From assembly GCA_023393165.1 (NCBI GenBank), contig JAEWMJ010000002.1:124001-188000 (forward strand): a stretch of 64,000 nucleotides of DNA, written 5' to 3'. The notes below the pieces were generated by a model. It saw only the letters and a list, made by a program, of their open reading frames with translations. It did not search any database and had not been told where the DNA came from. Numbering within the stretch: position 1 is the stretch's first letter; each line of letters opens with the position of its first letter. Source of the DNA: Bacillota bacterium (lineage in GTDB: Bacteria > Bacillota > Clostridia > Christensenellales > Christensenellaceae). This document shows positions 57,227 through 64,000 of the stretch, in pieces. A program made the translations under genes and the position numbers.

Positions 57227-57745
57227 AATAACACCCCTTTATATGCTATTTTCCAATATAACTTTAATTTCTGCATACTTTTTGGTTTTCCTTTCTGCCT
57301 TACAAAACTAGTGTCTATTCGATAAAACTAGTGGTAATCCGACACGGAATAAAGGGTATTCAGTCCCAGGGTAAACCCTGGTCCCCGCGCCTTTGGCATG
57401 TTTTACGCGGCAAGCCGCGTGATATTTAACCCTTTGATGCCCTGCCTCGCTCGGTCATGGCCGCGCAAGCGCGGCCGCGACCCTCGCTTCGTTGACCAAT
57501 AAACTTTGTATTTTAGCTTTTCTTCTTTTTTTTTATGAAGTATAATAGATGATGATACGAATCCGCAGTTAAAAACGTTGCGTTTTTAACTTGCCGCATT
57601 TTATGCGGCAGCGGGCAAAGCCCGCGCGGATGCCGTGCAATACTATCCACTTGCGGCTTGGCCGCAACGGTAATCAAAGATTGCCGGATTAAAAACATGC
57701 AATGTTTTTAATCGCGGAATAGTATTATAAAGGAGTGTGAGATTT
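57227..57745. other. noc-soj intergenic region with hairpin array and MITE-like repeat
   Basis: Three perfect short hairpins follow one another: CCAGGGT/ACCCTGG (57366-57381), ACGCGGC/GCCGCGT (57405-57420) and GGCCGCGC/GCGCGGCC (57459-57476). A TATAAT at 57541-57546 may belong to the soj promoter, and then the transcript would include the MITE-like repeat (57555-57730) as its leader. No gene is visible. Confidence 0.6.
57555..57730. repeat. MITE-like repeat C, copy 2
   Basis: A 176-bp version with the same ends as copy 1 (left ATACGAATCCGCAGTTAAAAAC, right GGAATAGTATTATAA) and the same hairpins, but a longer GC-rich centre. Its right end touches the soj ribosome binding site (AAGGAG). Confidence 0.8.
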
Positions 57746-58519
57746 TTGGCAGTAACGATTGCGATTGCAAATCAAAAAGGTGGAGTCGGCAAAACCACCA
57801 CTTCCATAAATTTAAGCGCCTGCATTGCCGAAATCGGCAAACGGGTATTATTGATTGATGTGGACCCCCAGTCGAATTCAACCAGCGGACTGGGTGTCGA
57901 CCGGTCGCTCATTAAAAAATCATCCTACGATATACTTGTAAACAACGAACCGGCAAAAAACGCGATCATGCCCACAATGATGGAAACCCTCCATATTATT
58001 CCCGCCAATATCGACCTGGTGGGCGCTGAAATCGAGATGGTCGGCATGATGGCAAGGGAACATATGCTTAAAAAATCGCTTTCCGCCATACAGGACAACT
58101 ACGATTACATATTTCTGGACTGCCCCCCTTCTCTCGGCCTGATCACTCTGAACGCGCTCACCTGCGCCAACAAGGTGCTTGTTCCCATTCAATGCGAATA
58201 CTATGCGCTGGAAGGTTTGTCCCAGCTCATGAACACCATCAAACTTGTGCGCCAGAATCTTAATCCCTCGCTTGAAGTTCAGGGCGTCGTGCTCACCATG
58301 TTCGACGGCAGGACAAACCTGGCGATACAGGTGGTGGAAGAAGTTAAAAAATTCTTTCAGAACAAGGTTTACAATACCGTCATCCCGCGTAATGTCCGGT
58401 TGGGCGAAGCGCCCAGTTACGGCCTTCCCATCATCAGGTATGACGAGAAATGCCTTGGATCGGTGACTTATATGGATCTTGCGCGCGAATTTATTGTCAA
58501 CGAGGAGGGGAACCTATGA
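57746..58519 (+). CDS. soj: Chromosome-partitioning ATPase Soj/ParA
   Basis: A 257-residue ParA-type Walker ATPase. Deviant Walker A is KGGVGKTTTS (near residues 10-19), with DVDPQSNSTSGLG, CPPSLGLITLNAL and the PRNVRLGEAPSYG end conserved. TTG at 57746 (MAVTIAIANQKGG) has AGGAG 10 bases upstream; the GTG at 57737 is too close to it. Its stop overlaps the spo0J start (ATGA). It works with ParB on parS in origin segregation and replication control. Confidence 0.95.
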   Translation: MAVTIAIANQKGGVGKTTTSINLSACIAEIGKRVLLIDVDPQSNSTSGLGVDRSLIKKSSYDILVNNEPAKNAIMPTMMETLHIIPANIDLVGAEIEMVGMMAREHMLKKSLSAIQDNYDYIFLDCPPSLGLITLNALTCANKVLVPIQCEYYALEGLSQLMNTIKLVRQNLNPSLEVQGVVLTMFDGRTNLAIQVVEEVKKFFQNKVYNTVIPRNVRLGEAPSYGLPIIRYDEKCLGSVTYMDLAREFIVNEEGNL

Positions 58520-59361
58520 AGAAAGCAGCATTGGGCAAAGGCCTGGGCGCACTCATCGGCGAGGAGGTTTCCGCGCCAGGCAAACCTTTCGAGGAAATTG
58601 ACATTCAGTTGCTGGATACCGATCAAAACCAGCCGAGAAAAAATTTCAATCCTGAAAAGCTGGAAGAGCTCGCCCAGTCCATCCGTACACACGGCATCAT
58701 GCAACCCCTTTTGGTTGTCCAGAACGGCTCCCGCTATACGATCATTGCGGGCGAACGGCGTTACCGCGCAGCCCGTCTTGCCGGGCTTTCCACACTCCCG
58801 GTCATTGTAAAAGAACTTTCAGATAAAGATATTTTAGAAATATCTTTAATCGAAAATATACAGCGTGAGGACCTGAATGCCATCGAGCAGGCGGAAGCTT
58901 TAAAAACCCTGATGGAAAACTACAGCCTTACGCAGGATGAAATCGCAAAACGGGTAGGCAAATCGCGAAGCGCGATCGCGAATCTCACGCGCCTGATCTC
59001 CCTTCCCGCGGAAATCAAACAGCTCGTTCAGCAAGGCGCCCTGTCCGCAGGCCATGCGCGCGCGCTTCTTCCGCTGGACGATCCTAAAAGAATAGCGGAA
59101 GCTGCGCATCTGGTGGTCAGCAGGGAATTTTCTGTCCGGCAGACGGAAGAATACATCCGCAAGCTTCTTGCCTCCCCCGCTTATCAGAATAAAACGCCGC
59201 AACGCCGCCCGCCCGAACTGGACGACGCGCAAAAAACGCTTTCCGAATTATTCGATACAAAGGTATCCTTATCGGGCTCGCTCAAAAATGGAAAAATTGT
59301 GATCGAATATTATTCCAAGGAGCAGCTTGAAACTATTTACGATAAACTATTAGTGAAGTGA
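58516..59361 (+). CDS. spo0J: Chromosome-partitioning protein Spo0J/ParB
   Basis: The parS-binding CTPase, 281 residues from the ATG at 58516 (MKKAALGKGLGALIG). ParB box motifs include GERRYRAARLAG, ENIQREDLNAIEQAEAL and the helix-turn-helix QDEIAKRVGKSRSAIANLTRLI. GAGGAGGGG precedes the ATG, and the first ATG is 66 bases downstream of a rejected longer frame. Two perfect parS sites lie 340-400 bases after it. Confidence 0.95.
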   Translation: MKKAALGKGLGALIGEEVSAPGKPFEEIDIQLLDTDQNQPRKNFNPEKLEELAQSIRTHGIMQPLLVVQNGSRYTIIAGERRYRAARLAGLSTLPVIVKELSDKDILEISLIENIQREDLNAIEQAEALKTLMENYSLTQDEIAKRVGKSRSAIANLTRLISLPAEIKQLVQQGALSAGHARALLPLDDPKRIAEAAHLVVSREFSVRQTEEYIRKLLASPAYQNKTPQRRPPELDDAQKTLSELFDTKVSLSGSLKNGKIVIEYYSKEQLETIYDKLLVK

Positions 59362-59378
59362 TTTTAAATTCATTATAA

Positions 59379-59409
59379 AAGCCGTCCGAATCCGGACGGC
59401 TTCATTTTT
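59379..59409 (+). terminator. Rho-independent terminator of soj-spo0J
   Basis: AAGCCGTCCG-AATC-CGGACGGCTT then CATTTTTA. Confidence 0.88.
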
Positions 59410-59433
59410 ACCCTTTTTTAAAAAAAAAGGGTA
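59409..59433 (+). repeat. AT-rich palindrome D, copy 4
   Basis: TACCCTTTTTT-AAA-AAAAAAGGGTA, then CCCAAAGAAATAAAAAC. It is a decayed version of D. The stretch 59434-59688 shows nothing else; open frames here are not convincing. Confidence 0.5.
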
Positions 59434-59688
59434 TCCCAAAGAAATAAAAACTCATTACAAAATTATTTTCATGATGAATGGTGTATATCACCCGGCAAGA
59501 AAGCCTGCTGGCGGCAAAGAAACAGTTGGTAATTGGAAAACGGCACATTGCAAAATGTACAAAGTTTGTATTTACGATTAAACTGCAGTCATGCCGTGAA
59601 TACAGTAAAAATCTGCCGAAGCAACCAAGTCTATTGGGCAAACATGGAGACGGCCTGGGGAGAACGCAATTGGCCCTTAGCCCTCCTG

Positions 59689-59722
59689 AAAAAAAGATGT
59701 TTCACGTGAAACATCTTTTTTT
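59689..59722. terminator. 34-bp perfect palindrome: bidirectional terminator containing parS
   Basis: Seventeen bases pair with the next seventeen, with A-run on the left and T-run on the right, so it works as a rho-independent terminator in both directions. It lies downstream of cvpA (minus) and soj-spo0J (plus). Confidence 0.8.
59698..59713. promoter_or_regulatory. parS: parS site 1
   Basis: TGTTTCACGTGAAACA is the exact 16-bp Spo0J-binding consensus. Confidence 0.97.
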
Positions 59723-59749
59723 AATATGACATAATTCGCGGCGTTTCAA

Positions 59750-59765
59750 TGTTTCACGTGAAACA
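59750..59765. promoter_or_regulatory. parS: parS site 2
   Basis: A second exact TGTTTCACGTGAAACA, 52 bases from the first, centre to centre, and next to the stop codon of cvpA (stop at 59767-59769). Confidence 0.97.
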
Positions 59766-59766
59766 T

Positions 59767-60477
59767 TTATACGACCCCGGACAGGAACGCGTACAGAAAA
59801 TTCGTTTTGTAGAAAAATGTTGCGAGCACAGATTCGTTTAAAAACTTTGTTAATTCCGGCACTGAAACCAGCAGCATGACGACCGGAATGATCATCACAA
59901 ACGCATACATCGCGAAGAAACCGCGTACGCCTCCGAGTATTCCCCCCACCAGACCGTCAAAATTCCTTAAAGCCGGGAACGGCGAGGAATAATACATGGA
60001 ACTTAATATGAGCGATATAAATACTCTTGCCAGTATATAAATGATTAAAAACGATACGATATTTACCGTAATATTGGCCACCGTCAGATTCAGATAATCC
60101 GCAACTGTGGAAGAGCCCTTTGCAGCAAACGCCAGATTGCTCATGTTGTGTGAAAGCGCCTGCCCGAACGGCGCAGGAAGGTTTGCGTTGCTTACAATGT
60201 CATTGATCTGCTGCGCAGAGAGCGATTCCACGGATGTGCGTGCAAGTTCAACGGAAGATACCTTCTCTGATACGTCTGTCATATACAGCAAAAAGCTGTA
60301 AGTGGAGCCTTTTGCGATCTGCGCGGACAGCAGGGGCGCCGCGGCGGCGCCGATCATCCAGGAGGCAGCCATTCCGATTGTTGAGTACAGAGACATAAGG
60401 AAGCCTTTGTAGACTCCCTGCATCACATAGATGGCAATCAAAAAAAGTAATATATAATTGATAAAACTTAAATCCAT
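59767..60477 (-). CDS. CvpA family membrane protein
   Basis: A 236-residue membrane protein with four or five helices, of the CvpA/colicin V production type (NYILLFLIAIYVMQGVYKGFLMSLYSTIGMAASWMIG). GGIGGILGG-like NFDGLVGGILGGVRGFFAMYAFV is the family core. Function is unknown, often linked to membrane biogenesis or division. It stops inside the parS2 region. Confidence 0.82.
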   Translation of the reverse strand: MDLSFINYILLFLIAIYVMQGVYKGFLMSLYSTIGMAASWMIGAAAAPLLSAQIAKGSTYSFLLYMTDVSEKVSSVELARTSVESLSAQQINDIVSNANLPAPFGQALSHNMSNLAFAAKGSSTVADYLNLTVANITVNIVSFLIIYILARVFISLILSSMYYSSPFPALRNFDGLVGGILGGVRGFFAMYAFVMIIPVVMLLVSVPELTKFLNESVLATFFYKTNFLYAFLSGVV

Positions 60478-60526
60478 ATTTCCTCCATCTTGCCGTTAAC
60501 CCAAAAAATCTTTTTACTGCGGCATA

Positions 60527-61639
60527 TCAGCTGAGCTGGAATATATACGACGAGGAAGCGTCCCATATAACCGCATATTTGTTGCTGATTTTTTTTGCCG
60601 CCTCTATGGGCGTATCCAGCTTTATGGTTTTCGTTACCTGACCTGAATTATTATAAACGTAGATCGTATCTTTTGCAAATGCATACACGCCGTTTTGATT
60701 TATTATTGCTGTAAAAATTTCCCGAGGAAAATATATCATGATCTCGGAAAGCGAGGAATCCAATAGCTTCACCGAACTGATGCTGTCCGCTTCATCGGAG
60801 GATGACCGGGTTTTGTACAGCATCCGGATATTGTTGGCTTCTATGCTTTCGTCATAGGGCTGCCATCCGTAAATCAGCGTATCGTCTTTTTTTTCACCAA
60901 AGTAGGTATAGGATATCAGGCTGTTTGTGCCCGATGCGTAAATCGTGTCGCCCGTAATGTCGACTTTTTCTACAATCTGCGTATTTACTTCAATGCTGTT
61001 TGTGATTGTGCCATCCTGCTTAAAAGTGACGATATATGACGATGGAACGACCCCGGAAATGTCCAGGGAAAGCGTCCAGAACATGTCCGATTCTCCGTAC
61101 ACGCCAAAATCTATGATCTGACGGTCGTTCATATCTATTTCGCCGATGTTTTTGCCCGAAAGGTCATACATATAAATATAGGAATGTTTCTGTCCGTCGG
61201 AATCCTGCGTGGTGGTTAAAATGCCAACCGTATTTTTACCGCAGCGGATCGATACGATATCTTTGTCCAGATCGGTTGTAAACAGCTGCTTTTTATCATA
61301 CGTAAAAAATTGAGCGGAGCGCTGTCCGTATGTGCAAATGATATTATCGGACGCAACAAAACCGGTTGTATTGCTGTCCACAGGCAATGTCCAAACGGTT
61401 GCTCCATCCAGATCCATCAAAGCAAGGCTGTTTTGGTTCTTATACAAAATACCGCTGCCGGAATATATTACATTATCTGGTAATTTAAGCTCGAGATCCT
61501 GAAGAACCGGCTTGTTGATCCGGTGTTCGGAAAAAAACAAAAAATAGACAGACAAAGCCGCAGCAACAGCAATGGCAATAAATAAAATAATTGCCATTCT
61601 TCTCCTAGCTATTTTTCTTCTGGATCTTTGATAATACAT
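60527..61639 (-). CDS. DUF5711 family membrane-anchored beta-propeller protein
   Basis: A 370-residue protein with a basic N-terminus (MYYQRSRRKIARRR), one membrane anchor (about 15-35) and an extracytoplasmic, probably beta-propeller domain (repeated LALMDLDGATVW, YIYMYDLSGKN, YVYNNSGQV-like blades). It belongs to the DUF5711 type. GGGGGAGA precedes the ATG at 61639, so eight extra residues are dropped. It follows CvpA in a minus-strand pair, 49 bases apart. Confidence 0.82.
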   Translation of the reverse strand: MYYQRSRRKIARRRMAIILFIAIAVAAALSVYFLFFSEHRINKPVLQDLELKLPDNVIYSGSGILYKNQNSLALMDLDGATVWTLPVDSNTTGFVASDNIICTYGQRSAQFFTYDKKQLFTTDLDKDIVSIRCGKNTVGILTTTQDSDGQKHSYIYMYDLSGKNIGEIDMNDRQIIDFGVYGESDMFWTLSLDISGVVPSSYIVTFKQDGTITNSIEVNTQIVEKVDITGDTIYASGTNSLISYTYFGEKKDDTLIYGWQPYDESIEANNIRMLYKTRSSSDEADSISSVKLLDSSLSEIMIYFPREIFTAIINQNGVYAFAKDTIYVYNNSGQVTKTIKLDTPIEAAKKISNKYAVIWDASSSYIFQLS

Positions 61640-61668
61640 AATCTCCCCCGCGAGAAAAATCAACCAAT

Positions 61669-61725
61669 TTATACTAATCCGCAGTTAAAAACATACAATG
61701 CTTAAAATCGCAGAATAGTATTATA
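61669..61725. repeat. MITE-like repeat C, copy 3 (minimal)
   Basis: About 57 bp: ATACTAATCCGCAGTTAAAAAC then CTTAAAATCGCAGAATAGTATTATA. It retains only the two ends, as if the centre had been deleted. Confidence 0.75.
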
Positions 61726-61775
61726 GTATTCTTCACACATTATATATAATCCGGGGCAATAAATCAATTAGTGGT

Positions 61776-62039
61776 TTAAAAATAAGATGGAGTGTCGATA
61801 TATGGCGTATTGGAGTGCGATTGAAGAATATGGGCTACTTCCTTAGCCGAGAGCCCGGAAACATTCAACAAAAAAATATTTTCATTATGATCAATCATGT
61901 TCAAAAGTCCCTCGGTCGTATGCCTTTTATATATATAGGAATCATATCTGCCAGTATTTTTGCTGCTGACAACCGTAAATCCCATTTTTTCCAAATCCAT
62001 GGCGATACCTTTTGTATTCTCGTCATAGGCTACGATCAT
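61776..62039 (-). CDS. YkuS/UPF0180-like small protein
   Basis: An 87-residue protein resembling YkuS (UPF0180) of Bacillus: IVAYDENTKGIAMDLEKMGFTVV opening and the middle YDSYIYKRHTTEGLL. Function is unknown. Start ATG at 62039 has GAGGGG before it. Confidence 0.65.
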   Translation of the reverse strand: MIVAYDENTKGIAMDLEKMGFTVVSSKNTGRYDSYIYKRHTTEGLLNMIDHNENIFLLNVSGLSAKEVAHILQSHSNTPYIDTPSYF

Positions 62040-62174
62040 ATTTTATAACCCCTCTTTATATGAAATATGTATTAGCTATTATGCATTGTTATGAAAAGTT
62101 ATATACATACCAAGCTGGACGCGGTCCTATTTATTTGATATAATATACTGCGCGAAAAGAAGGTGTTGTTTTTT

Positions 62175-63029
62175 ATGAAAATTACGAAAATGCACGGTCT
62201 TGGAAACGATTTTATTATGGCGCTGGCGGAAGATGCAAAAGATTACGATCTGCCCGGCCTTGCACGGGCGCTGTGCGCGCGGAGAACAAATGTGGGCGCG
62301 GACGGCCTGATCATCGCGGAGCCTTGCAGCGAAGCCGACATCAGGATGCGTATTTTTAATTCAGATGGAAGCGAAGCTGAAATGTGCGGAAACGGCATCC
62401 GCTGTTTTGCGCGCTACGTATATGACAAAGGGATCGTAAACAGGAATCAAATGTCAATCAGCACGCTGGCCGGCATAATGAAGCCGCTGTTGCTGTTTGA
62501 AAACGGGCAGGTTTCAGGCGTCACCGTGGATATGGGCTCTCCGGTGTTTGAAAATGAAAAGATACCGGTTGTATCCCGGGTTCCGGCAATTTCAAACAGC
62601 ATTGAAGTGCTGGGGCGGAAAATAGACGTTTCAACAATACTGATGGGAGTTCCGCATACAATCGTTTATGCGGACGGGCCGGAGGAGCTTGACGTTTTGG
62701 AGTTCGGGCCTGCCATTGAGACGCACAGTGCGTTTCCGCAAAAAACAAACGTCAACTTTGTTCATGTAATTGACAAAAATACTCTCAGGATCGTAACCTG
62801 GGAGCGGGGCGCGGGCCTTACGCTTGCCTGCGGCACAGGATCCTGCGCGGCGGCGGTAGTTTCCGCTATAAAAGGTTTTACTCAAAAAAATGTAAATGTT
62901 TTGACCCAAACGGGAAAACTTGTGATAGAATATAAAGACACCGGTGAGGTGCTAATGACCGGACCTGCGGAGTATGTGTTTGCGGGCGAAGTATTAAGTC
63001 CGGATATAAAAACTGCTGCGCGCAGGTAA
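62175..63029 (+). CDS. dapF: Diaminopimelate epimerase
   Basis: Converts LL- to meso-diaminopimelate in the lysine and peptidoglycan pathways. The 284 residues contain the two catalytic cysteines: C71 in MCGNGIRC and C219 in LACGTGSCAA. KMHGLGNDFIM opens the protein. The ATG at 62175 has GAAGGTG 9 bases before; four extra residues from an upstream start are rejected. Confidence 0.96.
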   Translation: MKITKMHGLGNDFIMALAEDAKDYDLPGLARALCARRTNVGADGLIIAEPCSEADIRMRIFNSDGSEAEMCGNGIRCFARYVYDKGIVNRNQMSISTLAGIMKPLLLFENGQVSGVTVDMGSPVFENEKIPVVSRVPAISNSIEVLGRKIDVSTILMGVPHTIVYADGPEELDVLEFGPAIETHSAFPQKTNVNFVHVIDKNTLRIVTWERGAGLTLACGTGSCAAAVVSAIKGFTQKNVNVLTQTGKLVIEYKDTGEVLMTGPAEYVFAGEVLSPDIKTAARR

Positions 63030-63059
63030 AAGACAATCGTCTACAGGAGAAAAGGATTA

Positions 63060-63956
63060 ATGTTTGAATCATCTGGTAACAAAAACTTTGTTAATAGAGC
63101 GCATATAGGAGATTATGCGAAAATAGAATTTGATACATATGTCAACGTAAAAGGAAAGGAAGAGATCGAAGGCGTCGAATCTTCCATTCATTATATCCAC
63201 ACGGGTTCGGGAGAACCCCTCATCCTGATCCATGGGGTCGGGCAAAGTTTATACACGTTCCGCAACAATTTCGAAGAGCTGGGCGAACATTTTGCCGTTT
63301 TTGCAATCGATCTTCCAGGCCACGGTTATTCCGAGCGTCCGCAAATCAGCTACAGTGTGGAAGAAATCGCGCTTTGTATCGAAGCGTTTATGAATACGCT
63401 CAAAATACCCCGCGCCCATTTTTGCGCTTTTGGAGAGAGCGCCGCGTATGTGCTGGATTTTGCATTGCATAATAAAAAGCGGGCGGGCAATCTGATGTTT
63501 ATCTCCCCGGTGATAGATTCCGCTCATTCCAAATATTCCGCGTATTTTCCGCTTGTATCCATATCATCCAAGCTTTTATTCACAAAGCAGTCATTCTTTA
63601 AGGACATGTCTTCTTTGTATTTTGACAGGACAATTCTGACTCCCGAAGTTCTGGAAGAGACTTACATGCCTTTCTGCGACAAGGAATTCCGTCAGATCAT
63701 CAAATTTTACCAGCAGAATTACAACGACAGTGAAATTGCCGAAAAAATATTGGATATCCAAAACCATACGCTTGTAATCCGTGGGAACGACGATAAAGTC
63801 ACTCCTCCGATGCAGGAAGGTTTGGCCGGATTCCCCATTCGGGACATGAAGACCTATACCATCCGCAACTGCAATTACCTTGTGCAGGAAGAAAAGGCGG
63901 ACAAGCTGAATGAAGCAATCATTGAATTTTGCAATATGTATAAAGAAATACTGTAG
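63060..63956 (+). CDS. Alpha/beta hydrolase lacking the catalytic histidine
   Basis: A 298-residue alpha/beta-hydrolase. Oxyanion motif HGVGQSLYTF (59-68), nucleophile S127 in FGESAAYVL, and an acidic residue in RGNDDKVTPP near 255. The usual GH of the last motif (NCGHLVQxEKP-type) is NY here (N272-Y273 in NCNYLVQEEKADK), so the triad appears incomplete. It starts 30 bases after dapF. Function unknown; it may be a non-hydrolytic protein or use another histidine. Confidence 0.8.
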   Translation: MFESSGNKNFVNRAHIGDYAKIEFDTYVNVKGKEEIEGVESSIHYIHTGSGEPLILIHGVGQSLYTFRNNFEELGEHFAVFAIDLPGHGYSERPQISYSVEEIALCIEAFMNTLKIPRAHFCAFGESAAYVLDFALHNKKRAGNLMFISPVIDSAHSKYSAYFPLVSISSKLLFTKQSFFKDMSSLYFDRTILTPEVLEETYMPFCDKEFRQIIKFYQQNYNDSEIAEKILDIQNHTLVIRGNDDKVTPPMQEGLAGFPIRDMKTYTIRNCNYLVQEEKADKLNEAIIEFCNMYKEIL

Positions 63957-64000
63957 GTTATTATTCTAAAAAACGAATGGATTAGGGATGCTCTATGTAC

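Noticed and set aside
57513..57698. 61-codon minus-strand frame sharing RQVKNATFLT with the QueG-like frame extension
   Set aside because: The shared peptide is repeat C translated, not protein homology.
59478..59729. 83-codon frame between soj-spo0J and cvpA
   Set aside because: It reads through the parS palindrome and has no convincing start.
60716..60732. TTTCCCGAGGAAA resembling a Noc site
   Set aside because: The centre has an extra base and does not fit the CCCGGG core.
1..64000. CRISPR arrays, prophage, tRNA or rRNA genes
   Set aside because: No spaced direct repeats, no phage structural genes and no tRNA or rRNA signature were recognised on either strand.

Overview
The window looks like chromosomal DNA from an anaerobic, low- to mid-GC member of the Clostridia (Bacillota). 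Supporting signs are the large Gram-positive type of SRP RNA, strong AGGAGG-type ribosome binding sites, frequent TTG and GTG starts, spoIIR, a Spo0J/Soj/Noc set with perfect parS sites, a bacterial V/A-type ATPase operon and a GGGtGRT/NifU-like pair. A Christensenellales- or Oscillospirales-like gut anaerobe would fit, but species cannot be fixed from the sequence alone. Nearly everything is ordinary core genome; mobile DNA is limited to one IS200-type element and several families of small intergenic repeats.

Layout. 1-7.8 kb (minus strand): end-truncated transketolase, a secreted membrane-anchored repeat protein, ilvE, a YigZ-family protein, tyrS and a PLP aminotransferase. 8.1-9.8 kb (plus): NifU-like scaffold and GGGtGRT protein behind a promoter and a long leader hairpin. 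9.9-14.6 kb: small accessory genes (DUF1905, DUF1801, nucleotidyltransferase), the IS200 element, the SRP RNA gene, a QueG-like iron-sulfur protein and a small lipoprotein. 14.8-25.3 kb (minus): nine V-ATPase genes followed in the same direction by an acyltransferase and a DUF6320 membrane protein. 25.4-36.9 kb (minus): rpiB, arginine phosphatase, tsaC, ZIP transporter, prfA, prmC, DUF1385, rpmE, rho, an MBL-fold hydrolase, DUF1934, spoIIR, a ferritin-like protein and a TM2 protein. 36.9-41.0 kb: the complete dTDP-L-rhamnose set (rfbDBCA) with a glycosyltransferase. 41.1-49.3 kb: a UbiB-family kinase with a phasin-like partner, a DUF3089 hydrolase, an HMA-like protein, a cold-shock protein, an MFS/ROK pair, and an apbE-NusGII-Gx transporter cluster. 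49.5-64 kb: argS-serS, an uncharacterised divergent pair, a YugP-type metallopeptidase, noc, soj-spo0J with two parS sites, cvpA, a DUF5711 protein, a YkuS-like protein, dapF and an alpha/beta hydrolase.

How the parts fit. The translation and quality-control genes (tyrS, argS, serS, prfA, prmC, tsaC, rpmE, ffs) and chromosome organisation genes (noc, soj, spo0J, parS) point to an origin-proximal region. The V-ATPase proteolipid carries the ligand set of Na+-translocating rings, so the operon probably handles sodium. The most interesting unexplained items are the GGGtGRT pair with its leader hairpin, a perfect Noc-binding sequence inside a V-ATPase gene, a parS site embedded in a 34-bp bidirectional terminator palindrome, a three-copy MITE-like family (one copy in the soj leader), nested dispersed repeats, a 144-bp inverted repeat inside the UbiB operon, and the uncharacterised divergent pair at 53-54.8 kb.
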